A DNA stretch of 64,000 nucleotides, from the NCBI RefSeq assembly GCF_026341775.1, contig NZ_JAPEOB010000001.1:1364001-1428000 (forward strand), given 5' to 3'. The notes under the pieces were generated by a model. The model ran no database searches. It saw only the letters and a list, made by a program, of their open reading frames with translations, and was not told the origin of the DNA. Made by a program: the position numbers and the translations under genes. Positions 1 to 8,514 of this stretch are shown piece after piece (position 1 is the stretch's first letter; the number at the start of each line of letters is the position of its first letter). Source of the stretch: Streptomyces sp. NBC_00654 (lineage in GTDB: Bacteria > Actinomycetota > Actinomycetes > Streptomycetales > Streptomycetaceae).

Positions 1-311
1 CGGACTTCGCCGCGGCTCCGCTGCGGGAATGGGCCGACGCCTGCTCGCTCGCCGCCCTGGAGGTCCACCTGCGCTACGACGCGTACGGGGACCAGGAGGC
101 GCTGCGGCGCTGCCGGACCGGCGAGGAGAACGGCATCGGCCCGCTCGTCGCCGGGGAGCTGCGCCGTCAGACGCGGATCCTGGAGATCCTCGCGGAGAGT
201 GCCGGTACACGGGGCGGCGGCGCCGGCCTGCGACGGGCGCTCGACCTGTCGACGGAGGGCCGGCGGGTGCTGCGCGCGGTGATGTCACGGCGGGCCCGGG
301 GGCAGAGCTGA
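1..311 (+). CDS. C-terminal part of an unidentified protein
   Basis: A codon-biased open frame enters from the left edge (first full codon at 3) and stops at 311, giving about 102 residues. It is Leu/Arg/Glu-rich and looks helical, with no motif I recognise and no signal or membrane segment. The N-terminus lies outside the window, so function cannot be assigned. A strong inverted repeat at 441-484 may terminate this transcript. Confidence 0.6.
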   Translation, partial: DFAAAPLREWADACSLAALEVHLRYDAYGDQEALRRCRTGEENGIGPLVAGELRRQTRILEILAESAGTRGGGAGLRRALDLSTEGRRVLRAVMSRRARGQS

Positions 312-330
312 AGGCCCGTCACCCGGGCGG

Positions 331-424
331 GCACTTGGGCCGTCACCGGGGCGGCGGTACGGGAGTCGCCGGAGCGGAAGCCGGGCCCGTCACCGGCCGG
401 CGGAGCGGGAGTCGCCGGAGCGGA
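331..424. repeat. Two imperfect direct repeats of about 45-50 bp
   Basis: The string gggagtcgccggagcgga occurs twice, ending near 379 and 424. Each copy is preceded by a gggcc(c)gtcaccgg block. The copies lie in the noncoding gap between the partial gene and the sigma factor. Confidence 0.6.
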
Positions 425-440
425 TGTCCGGCCGAGGGAC

Positions 441-484
441 GACGACCGGGGCCGCCACCCCCCACAGGAGAGGCCCCGGTCGTC
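441..484. terminator. Perfect 13-bp inverted repeat, probable terminator
   Basis: gacgaccggggcc (441-453) pairs exactly with 472-484 across an 18-nt loop. There is no U-run, as is usual in Streptomyces. It lies 130 nt after the first stop codon and about 200 nt before the sigma-factor start. It could instead be a leader structure of the sigma gene. Confidence 0.5.
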
Positions 485-687
485 TTCCACGGGGTCGCAG
501 CACGACCCCGTACTCCTCTCAGCGCCGCGGCCGCGTTTTCTGTCACACCGCGCTGTGTCAGTGAACTGTTGCGGGTTGTACAAGCCATGGACGCGACACC
601 CGCCGAGCACGTAGCGTGCTGAGTCGCGCAGAGTGGCGCAGCAGTGGTGACCAGCTGCGATTCAGGACATCAGGGCGGGTTGAGGGA

Positions 688-1455
688 GTGCTGGGGGACG
701 ACGCGGAGCTGACCGCCGCGGTGCTCGCGGCACAGGACGGGGACGAGGACGCCTTCCGTGCTGTGTACCGCGCGGTGCAGCCGCGGCTGTTGGGCTACAT
801 ACGGACACTGGTGGGGGAGCCGGACGCGGAGGACGTGGCGTCCGAGTCGTGGCTGCAGATAGCCAGGGACCTCGGCCGGTTCAGCGGTGACGCCGACCGG
901 TTCCGCGGATGGGCGGCCCGGATCGCGCGCAACCGCTCCCTGGACCATCTGCGGATGCGCAGCAGGCGCCCCGCCATCGGCGGCGACGAGTCCGAACTGA
1001 CCGGCAGGCCGGGCGACTCGGACACCGCGGGCGATGCCATCGAGGCGCTGGACACCGACCGCACCATGTCGCTCATCGCCCAGCTGCCGCAGGACCAGGC
1101 CGAGGCCGTCGTGCTGCGGGTGGTGGTCGGCCTGGACGCGAAGAGCGCGGCGCAGACCCTGGGCAAGCGGCCCGGCGCCGTACGTACCGCCGCGCACCGT
1201 GGCCTGAAACGGCTGGCGGAGCTGCTCGGCGCGGACCCGTCGGAGGAGGCGGGGGACCGGACACCGGACCCGGGCGGGACCTTCGACCGGGCGGCGGAGC
1301 CGGGGCCGGACGACGGTGCAGGTCAAGGTGGATCCGGGGGAGCGGAACTGGGCGCTCTGCCCGCGCAGCGCCCCGGACGTCATGGTTCGGCGGCACCCGC
1401 CGGTGTCATTCCCGGTGTGACGCATTCACGCCCGTGGACGCAGAAGGACATGTGA
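688..1455 (+). CDS. ECF-type RNA polymerase sigma factor
   Basis: An extracytoplasmic-function sigma factor expected to direct RNA polymerase to a small regulon. Region 2 is visible at about residues 20-95 (AFRAVYRAVQPRLLGYIR, then the DAEDVASESWLQIARDL and RFRGWAARIARNRSLDHLR helices). Region 4 lies at about 125-180 (LPQDQAEAVVLRVVVGLD, then an HTH ending RTAAHRGLKRL). A low-complexity Gly/Pro/Asp tail of roughly 65 residues follows region 4, which is longer than a minimal ECF factor. I chose GTG 688; an in-frame GTG at 616 would add 24 residues with no sigma homology. The stop (1453-1455) overlaps the next ATG (1455), so the membrane protein is translationally coupled and may be its regulator. 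Confidence 0.85.
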   Translation: MLGDDAELTAAVLAAQDGDEDAFRAVYRAVQPRLLGYIRTLVGEPDAEDVASESWLQIARDLGRFSGDADRFRGWAARIARNRSLDHLRMRSRRPAIGGDESELTGRPGDSDTAGDAIEALDTDRTMSLIAQLPQDQAEAVVLRVVVGLDAKSAAQTLGKRPGAVRTAAHRGLKRLAELLGADPSEEAGDRTPDPGGTFDRAAEPGPDDGAGQGGSGGAELGALPAQRPGRHGSAAPAGVIPGVTHSRPWTQKDM

Positions 1456-2621
1456 TGGCCGACGAGCACTACGAGTGGCTTGACAAGGACGCGGCGGAGA
1501 AATTGCTCCGCGGCGAACCGGTCGTACCCGTCGGTGATCACGCCCGCACCGACGCCCTGCGGCTCACCCGGGCGCTGGGCGAGGCCCGGTCCGCCGCCCG
1601 CCCGCGCGGCGGTGAACTGCCGGGTGAGGACAGGGTGATCGCCGCTTTCCGGCAGGCGGGCCACGGGGCCGGGGCGAACGCCCGCGCCGCGAAGAGATCC
1701 GCCGCCGCGGCGCACGGACAATCCGGACTGCTGGACTCCGTACGGATCGGCGGCGCGGGCCCGGCAGTGCCCCGTCGCTCGCGCTGGAGCCGCCCCGTGC
1801 GCTTCGGCCTGGTCGTCTCGCTCGCGGGCTGTGCGCTCGGCGGGGTGGCGGTCGCGGCCGGAACCGGCATCATCACCGGGCCGTTCGGCGGCCGGCACAC
1901 CCCGGCCCCGGCGGCCTCCGTCTCGGCCGCCGCGTCGCCCGGGGAACTGGGATCCGGGCTGCCGGACGACGACGGACCGTCCGTCGGCCCGTCCGCTCCG
2001 GCCGACCCCGGCACCACACCCGACGCCTCCCACTCGCCCGGGGACGGGCGGACCGGGGTGGACGGCACCGACCGCCGGCGCACCGACGAGGGCACCGCGG
2101 CCGGGACCGCCACGGGCAGCGGCGGCGGCACGGACCGGCCGGACGGCGCCGGACCCACGGACGGCTCGGGGGACGACGCCGACGCCGAGGACCTGCCCGA
2201 CGGCCCGGGCGACGCCGCGTCCGGCACGTGGTACGAGAAGTCGCTCAAGGCCTGCCGGGACTACCGCGACGGCAAGCTCGACGAGAGCAGCAGGCGCCGC
2301 CTCATCCGGCTGGCGAAGGGCGAGAAGAACCTGGAACGGTTCTGCGAGCGGCTCCTGGACGAGGCCGACGGGGACGGCCAGGGCGGCGACGGCGGGAACG
2401 GCGGCGACGGCGGATCGGGGGAGGGCGGCGGCAACGGCGGTTCGCTCCCGGCGATCTCCTTCCGTACGCAGCCCGCGGGCGCCGGTACGGGTCCGGGCGC
2501 CGGAGCGGTCCCGGGCGTGGGGACGGGTTCGTTCGCCGGGCCGGCCGGCGGTCAGGAAGGCGCCGCCGCCTCGTCCGCGGCCCCGCAGTCCCTGGCACCG
2601 AACGCCTCGGCCATTCGCTGA
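1455..2621 (+). CDS. Single-pass membrane protein coupled to the ECF sigma factor
   Basis: 388 residues. A cytoplasmic-looking N-terminus of about 115 residues is followed by one hydrophobic segment (about 118-140, FGLVVSLAGCALGGVAVAAG). Then come a long Pro/Ala/Gly/Asp-rich linker, a short charged module (about 257-300, WYEKSLKACRDYRDGKLDESS) and a Gly-rich C-terminus. The TGATG overlap with the sigma gene and the N-in topology fit a membrane anti-sigma factor. No HxxxCxxC zinc anti-sigma motif is visible, so this role rests on gene order. The extracytoplasmic part may lie in the cell wall. Confidence 0.7.
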   Translation: MADEHYEWLDKDAAEKLLRGEPVVPVGDHARTDALRLTRALGEARSAARPRGGELPGEDRVIAAFRQAGHGAGANARAAKRSAAAAHGQSGLLDSVRIGGAGPAVPRRSRWSRPVRFGLVVSLAGCALGGVAVAAGTGIITGPFGGRHTPAPAASVSAAASPGELGSGLPDDDGPSVGPSAPADPGTTPDASHSPGDGRTGVDGTDRRRTDEGTAAGTATGSGGGTDRPDGAGPTDGSGDDADAEDLPDGPGDAASGTWYEKSLKACRDYRDGKLDESSRRRLIRLAKGEKNLERFCERLLDEADGDGQGGDGGNGGDGGSGEGGGNGGSLPAISFRTQPAGAGTGPGAGAVPGVGTGSFAGPAGGQEGAAASSAAPQSLAPNASAIR

Positions 2622-2856
2622 CCTGCGCTTTTCGCTTCGCCCGGAAGGGCCTCACCCTCAGGTGTGACGTTTTTCGGCGGCGGGGCGCAGTACAGAGTGA
2701 GCCGACTGGTCATCGGCAGCGCTATGAGCCGGGGTTCCCCCCGTACCTACGGCTCGGCGCATCGGCGCGGGCGGGACATGTTCCCCCGGTCCCGTCCGCG
2801 CCCCTTTCCTTCGCTCGTCCGGCGTCGGCGCGAGCCGCGTCCGGCGTCGGCGCCCG

Positions 2857-3864
2857 CTACCAGTAGATGACGACCTTGTCGCCGTTCTTCACCTGCGCGT
2901 ACAGTGCGGCGATCTTCCCCTCGTCCCGGACGTTCACACAGCCGTGCGACGCGCCGCTGTAGCCGCGGGCCGCGAAGTCCGAGGAGTAGTGCACCGCCTG
3001 GCCGCCGCTGAAGAACATCGCGTACGGCATCGGCGAGTCGTAGAGCGTCGAGACGTGGTGCCGGGACTTCCAGTACACGGCGAACGTCCCCTCGCGGGTG
3101 GGCGTGTACTGCGAGCCGAAGCGCACATCCATCGAGGAGACGACCCGGCCGTCGATCATCCACGACAGGGTCCGGCTGTTCTTGCTGATGCACAGGACCC
3201 GCCCCGTCATGCACCGCTCGTCCGGCTCGGTCGCCGGCCGCTCGGTCGGCGGGTCCAGCTCCGCGGCCGTCGGCGTCCGGGTCATACCGAGCAGCTTCTG
3301 CCAGGTGACGGCATCGGTGCTGCCGGTGCGGTCGAGCTCCCGCTTGCCCTGGAAGGACTGGACGGCCGCGACGGTGACGGTGCCGTAGTAGCCGGTGGGG
3401 GTGCGGCCGAAGTGGCCGATCTGGCGGAGCCGGGCCTGGAGTTCCCGTACCTGCTTGCCCTGTGACCCGGTCTTCATCAGGACCGCCGGCCGCGGCGTGG
3501 GCGGCGCGGTGCTCGGCTGCGGCACGGGTGCGGTCGCCGAGGGCGTCGCGGTGGGGCCGCCGCCCGGCTTCGCGTCGTCGGAGGGAGTGGCGAAGGGGCG
3601 CGGGGTGGGGCTCGCCGCCGGGGTGCCGGAGGCCGGGGCGGGCGGTGGCACCGGCTCCGTACCCTGGGCGGCCTGGGCCCTGCAGCCTGCCGCCAGCGCG
3701 GTGACGGCGAGCACACCGACCGCCGCCCGCGTCGCGGAGGAGCGCCTCCCGCGGCGCCGGCGCACGCCCGGACCGCCGCCGCTCACCCCGCTCACCCCGC
3801 CCGTACCGCTGCCGCGGCTCGCACCGCTTCCATCGCTTCCATCGTCTACGGCTCTGCCTGTCAT
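2857..3864 (-). CDS. L,D-transpeptidase lipoprotein (YkuD) with peptidoglycan-binding domain
   Basis: 335 residues. It is predicted to form 3-3 peptidoglycan cross-links, or attach proteins, outside the membrane. An Arg-rich stretch and hydrophobic segment end in the lipobox LAAGC (Cys61), predicting lipid anchoring. A Pro-rich linker leads to a PG_binding_1 domain (GSQGKQVRELQARLRQIGHF, then the VQSFQ helix). The C-terminal YkuD domain has the conserved His (about 292) and the catalytic motif SHGCVNV with Cys about 309. ATG 3864 is chosen because it directly precedes the basic signal region; an upstream in-frame start at 4011 would add 49 Pro-rich residues. It is divergent from the acyl-CoA mutase gene. 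Confidence 0.88.
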   Translation of the reverse strand: MTGRAVDDGSDGSGASRGSGTGGVSGVSGGGPGVRRRRGRRSSATRAAVGVLAVTALAAGCRAQAAQGTEPVPPPAPASGTPAASPTPRPFATPSDDAKPGGGPTATPSATAPVPQPSTAPPTPRPAVLMKTGSQGKQVRELQARLRQIGHFGRTPTGYYGTVTVAAVQSFQGKRELDRTGSTDAVTWQKLLGMTRTPTAAELDPPTERPATEPDERCMTGRVLCISKNSRTLSWMIDGRVVSSMDVRFGSQYTPTREGTFAVYWKSRHHVSTLYDSPMPYAMFFSGGQAVHYSSDFAARGYSGASHGCVNVRDEGKIAALYAQVKNGDKVVIYW

Positions 3865-4108
3865 CCTCGGTCCCCCTGCCTCGCCCGGTGGTTCCGGTGT
3901 CCCGCCCGGTGGTTCCGGTGTCTCCTTGGACGGATTCCCGCCCTGCCCGGTTGCCGAATCCTGCGCATGATGGGAACGGCGCGTCCAGACCGGTACGGGT
4001 CCTGTGAGCAAGGTCCCAGCCGGTGGCTCTCCACCGGTCGCGCGGGCGCCGCTACAGTCCGTCGCGAGATTTATTACCAGTAGGTAGCTTGAAGGGGAGG
4101 CGCATCAG

Positions 4109-5689
<1,581 letters not shown>

Positions 5690-5693
5690 TGTT

Positions 5694-5826
5694 GCCCCGG
5701 CGTCTCCCGGCGTCTGCTGGTGCCTCCCGGTGTTTCCTGGCGTCTGCTGGCGCCTCCCGGTGCCTTCCCGGTGCCTTCCCGGGGTCTCCTGATGCCTCCC
5801 GGCGCATGCCGGCGTCTCCCGCAGTG
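5694..5826. repeat. Degenerate short tandem repeats
   Basis: Irregular repeats of a ggcgtctcccggtgcct-like unit (about 12-18 nt, at least seven copies) fill the gap between the mutase and leuE. No coding signal. Confidence 0.6.
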
Positions 5827-5834
5827 AAACGCCT

Positions 5835-5870
5835 GGACGGAGTGTCGTGCCGCCGTGCGACACTCCGTCC
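5835..5870. promoter_or_regulatory. Perfect 13-bp inverted repeat abutting the leuE start codon
   Basis: ggacggagtgtcg (5835-5847) pairs exactly with cgacactccgtcc (5858-5870) across a 10-nt loop. The right arm ends at the base before ATG 5871. It could be a repressor operator at the promoter of a leaderless mRNA, an RNA hairpin controlling initiation, or a terminator for the mutase. Confidence 0.55.
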
Positions 5871-6536
5871 ATGCTGGGTGTCACCGATCTTCCGACCTAT
5901 CTCGCCGGCCTGGTGCTGATCGTCCTTCTGCCGGGGCCGAATTCGCTGTACGTGCTCTCCGTCGCCGCCCGGCGCGGTGTACGGACCGGCTATGTGGCCG
6001 CCGCCGGTGTCTGGACCGGGGACACGGTCCTGATGACGCTCTCCGCGCTGGGCGCCGCCTCCCTGCTCCAGACGACTCCGCTGCTGTTCACCCTCGTCAA
6101 GTACGCGGGAGCGGGCTATCTGACCTGGCTGGCCATCGGGATGCTGCGGGCGGCCGTGTCGCTGTGGCGCGAGCGGCACCGGCGGGTGGCCGAGCTGACG
6201 GACGAGGCCGGGGCGCCGCAGGCGGCGGCCGAGATGGAGCGGCCCTACCGGCGGGCGCTGGTGGTCAGCCTGTTCAACCCGAAGGCGATCCTGTTCGTGA
6301 TCTCCTTCTTCGTGCAGTTCGTCGAGCCCGGCTACGCCTACCCGGCCCTGTCCTTCCTCCTGCTGGGCACGCTGCTCCAGTTCGCCAGCTTCCTGTACCT
6401 CTCGATGCTCATATTCGGGGGCACCCGGCTGGCCTCCGCGTTCCGCCGCCGCAAGCGGCTCTCGGCGGGGGCCACTTCGGCGGCGGGCGTGCTGTTCCTC
6501 GGATTCGCGGCGAAGCTCTCGATCAGCAGTATCTGA
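5871..6536 (+). CDS. leuE: LysE/RhtB-family amino-acid exporter, LeuE-like
   Basis: 221 residues, about six hydrophobic segments. The N-terminal signature VLLPGPNSLYVLSVAARRG is typical of the LysE/RhtB superfamily. The FNPKAILFVISFFVQF segment closely resembles E. coli LeuE, an exporter of leucine and related amino acids. The role is efflux of a hydrophobic amino acid across the membrane. ATG 5871 is chosen because the upstream frame from 5847 reads through the palindrome. No Shine-Dalgarno is visible, suggesting leaderless translation. It is convergent with the MarR regulator. Confidence 0.82.
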   Translation: MLGVTDLPTYLAGLVLIVLLPGPNSLYVLSVAARRGVRTGYVAAAGVWTGDTVLMTLSALGAASLLQTTPLLFTLVKYAGAGYLTWLAIGMLRAAVSLWRERHRRVAELTDEAGAPQAAAEMERPYRRALVVSLFNPKAILFVISFFVQFVEPGYAYPALSFLLLGTLLQFASFLYLSMLIFGGTRLASAFRRRKRLSAGATSAAGVLFLGFAAKLSISSI

Positions 6537-6557
6537 CCGGCCGCGGCCGTCGGCCGG
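6537..6557. terminator. Short GC-rich inverted repeat between convergent genes
   Basis: ccggccg (6537-6543) pairs with cggccgg (6551-6557) directly after the leuE stop and before the end of the MarR gene. It is a weak bidirectional terminator candidate. Confidence 0.4.
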
Positions 6558-6559
6558 GT

Positions 6560-7018
6560 TCAGTGGTGCCAGGCCTGGCCGCCGACGTTGTGGATCATCC
6601 GCTGGAGGACCTTGAGCGCGGCCACGAACTCCTCGGGCGGGATGCCGTCGTGGATGTCCGCACTGGCCCGCGTCACGCCGCCGAGCGCCCTTTCGCGCAG
6701 CGCGTGCCCCTCGGCGGTCAGCCGCAGCCGGGTGTCCGGTGCCTGGGTGACCAGACCCTGCCCGATCAGGGCGTCGACCTCGGGCTCCATGCTGTCCCCG
6801 ACGTCCAGGTAGCCCTTCAGCATCGTCACCAGCTCCTCGCGGACCCGGCCCTCCCCGTCCGCGTCGCCGAGCTGGTTGAGGACCCACCACCGGGGCTGGG
6901 TCAGACCGTGCTCCGCGAGCGCGGCCCGGATGTGTGTCACGGCCGCCTTGTGCGCGGCCCAGGCCCAGTACCCGATCGGCTGACGGGCAAGACCCGCGTC
7001 ATCGTGTGAGTAGTCCAT
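6560..7018 (-). CDS. MarR-family winged-helix transcription regulator
   Basis: 152 residues. A central winged helix (LTQPRWWVLNQLGD, LVTMLKGYL, MEPEVDALIGQGLVTQ, then wing RLRLTAEGHALRERA) lies between helices used for dimerisation, the MarR layout. Such proteins usually repress efflux or stress genes and respond to small ligands; LeuE and the acyltransferase are adjacent candidates. ATG 7018 follows a TTGACC-19-TACCGT promoter by only a few bases, so the mRNA is likely leaderless. Confidence 0.82.
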   Translation of the reverse strand: MDYSHDDAGLARQPIGYWAWAAHKAAVTHIRAALAEHGLTQPRWWVLNQLGDADGEGRVREELVTMLKGYLDVGDSMEPEVDALIGQGLVTQAPDTRLRLTAEGHALRERALGGVTRASADIHDGIPPEEFVAALKVLQRMIHNVGGQAWHH

Positions 7019-7025
7019 GGCCCGA

Positions 7026-7055
7026 CGGTAGGAACTCAACCACGCTTGAGGTCAA
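7026..7055 (-). promoter_or_regulatory. MerR/SoxR-type promoter with 19-bp spacer upstream of the MarR gene
   Basis: On the minus strand, ttgacc and taccgt are separated by 19 bp. The spacer carries the dyad cctcaagc-gt-ggttgag. Over-long spacers with a dyad between -35 and -10 are characteristic of promoters activated by MerR-family proteins. The dyad overlaps the last codons of the acyltransferase gene. Confidence 0.45.
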
Positions 7056-8250
7056 GGGACGTCCGGGAGAGGGCGCCCCGCAGCAGCGGGGTGAACCGCC
7101 GCTCCACGAACCGGTGCAGCAGCCAGGCCAGCGCCAGCATCGCCGCCACCGTCAGCGCGAACGTCCCCCAGGCCGGTACGCCCAGGCCCCGGTGCAGGGC
7201 CCCCACGACCACCCAGCCGAGGTGCTCGTGCACCAGATAGAAGGGGTACGTCAGCGCCCCGGCGACCGTCAGCCACTGCCAGTCGATCCGGTTCAGGGCC
7301 CCCAGCGCGATGGCCGCGACCGCGGCGAAGCCCGCCGTCACGACCAGGACGATCACCGTGGACGAACGGTAGGAGAAGGCGTCCGGGCCGGCCGGGTGCC
7401 ACAGGTCCGCCACCGCGTAGTGCTGGCCCAGCAGCCAGCTCACCCCGACGATGCCCCAGGCCAACGCGTCCCGACGGTCCCGGTGCACGAGATACAGACC
7501 GATGCCGCCGATGAAGTACGGGGCGTACTCCGGCATCAGGAGCACATCGAGGAACGGCTCGCCCGAGGCCTTCGCCAGTGCCGCCGCCAGCGTCCACACG
7601 GCGCAGAACAGCACCACCCGCCGCCGGTTCGCCCCGGGCAGCACGACGCACAGCGCGAACAGGGCGTAGAACCGCACCTCCGCCCAGAGCGTCCAGCACA
7701 CCCCCAGCACCCGGTCCACGCCCAACGGCTGCTGGAGCAGTGTCATGTTGACGAGCGCGTCACTGGGCGACACCGCCTCGTACGCCACCCAGGGCAGCGC
7801 GAAGACGAGGGTCACCAGGGCGACGGCCACCCAGTACGCGGGCATCAGCCGGGAGACCCGCGAGGCGAAGAACGCGTTCAGTGAACGGCCCCAGCCGCTC
7901 ATGCAGATCACGAAACCGCTGATCACGAAGAAGATCTGCACCCCGAGACAGCCATAGGCGAACCAGCTGTGGGCGGTCGGGAACTGCACCGCCGCGGAAC
8001 TGCCCCACGCCTCGGTGATGTCGCCGCCCCGGCCGCCGTAGTGGTAGCCCGCGACCATCAGCGCGGCCAGCAGCCGCAGCCCGTCCAGGGCGCGCATCCG
8101 GACCTTCGGCCGCGCGGGCGACGGGTCCCGCGGCCGGGCTCCGGACGATTTCTCCGGGGTGGCCCGGGGGGTGCTCCGGGGGGCGGAGAGGGGGAGCGTG
8201 GCGGCGCGGGCCGCCGTGCCCGCGTCCTGCGGTGTGATGGTCAAGGCCAC
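7036..8250 (-). CDS. Membrane acyltransferase (acyltransferase 3 / OafA family)
   Basis: 404 residues with about ten hydrophobic segments after a disordered Pro/Ser/Arg-rich head of about 50 residues. The first transmembrane region has the family signature LDGLRLLAALMVAGYHY (the catalytic-type His follows), then GVQIFFVISGFVI and SRVSRLMPAYWVA, typical of enzymes that O-acylate extracytoplasmic glycans or lipids. It lies next to, and divergent from, the glycopolymer locus, so polymer acylation is plausible. The start is GTG 8250; a shorter form from Met51 is possible. Confidence 0.82.
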   Translation of the reverse strand: MALTITPQDAGTAARAATLPLSAPRSTPRATPEKSSGARPRDPSPARPKVRMRALDGLRLLAALMVAGYHYGGRGGDITEAWGSSAAVQFPTAHSWFAYGCLGVQIFFVISGFVICMSGWGRSLNAFFASRVSRLMPAYWVAVALVTLVFALPWVAYEAVSPSDALVNMTLLQQPLGVDRVLGVCWTLWAEVRFYALFALCVVLPGANRRRVVLFCAVWTLAAALAKASGEPFLDVLLMPEYAPYFIGGIGLYLVHRDRRDALAWGIVGVSWLLGQHYAVADLWHPAGPDAFSYRSSTVIVLVVTAGFAAVAAIALGALNRIDWQWLTVAGALTYPFYLVHEHLGWVVVGALHRGLGVPAWGTFALTVAAMLALAWLLHRFVERRFTPLLRGALSRTSLDLKRG

Positions 8251-8331
8251 TCCATTTCAGCCGGTGCGCCGCGTCAGCGTAGGGCGCGGAGAGGGGCCAA
8301 AACGCCCGGGAGGCACGCAGTTTCCCGGGTC

Positions 8332-8372
8332 GACAGAGCGAGTTCATCCAAGGGCCGTCCAGGTTTCCTACG
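8332..8372 (+). promoter_or_regulatory. Possible PHO box upstream of the GT29 operon
   Basis: gttcatccaag begins near 8341 and is followed at 11-nt phase by less conserved units ending tttcctacggt. The first unit matches the GTTCAYC core of PhoP direct repeats. Much weaker than the boxes at 15.2-15.35 kb. Confidence 0.3.
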
Positions 8373-8410
8373 GTGACGCGAAACCGAGATCCGCTCCGCG
8401 GACTCCCGCC

Positions 8411-8441
8411 CCTCCCGTCCCGCCGGAGACGGGACGGGAGG
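8411..8441. promoter_or_regulatory. Perfect 12-bp inverted repeat in the leader of the GT29 operon
   Basis: cctcccgtcccg (8411-8422) pairs exactly with 8430-8441 across a 7-nt loop, about 75 nt before the GT29 start. It could be an attenuator, an mRNA stabiliser or an operator. Confidence 0.45.
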
Positions 8442-8514
8442 CACGGACGTCCGCGACCGCCGTACGCAACCCACGCCCCCTTTCCCCTCCACAGGCACAG
8501 ACGCTTGGAGCGCC

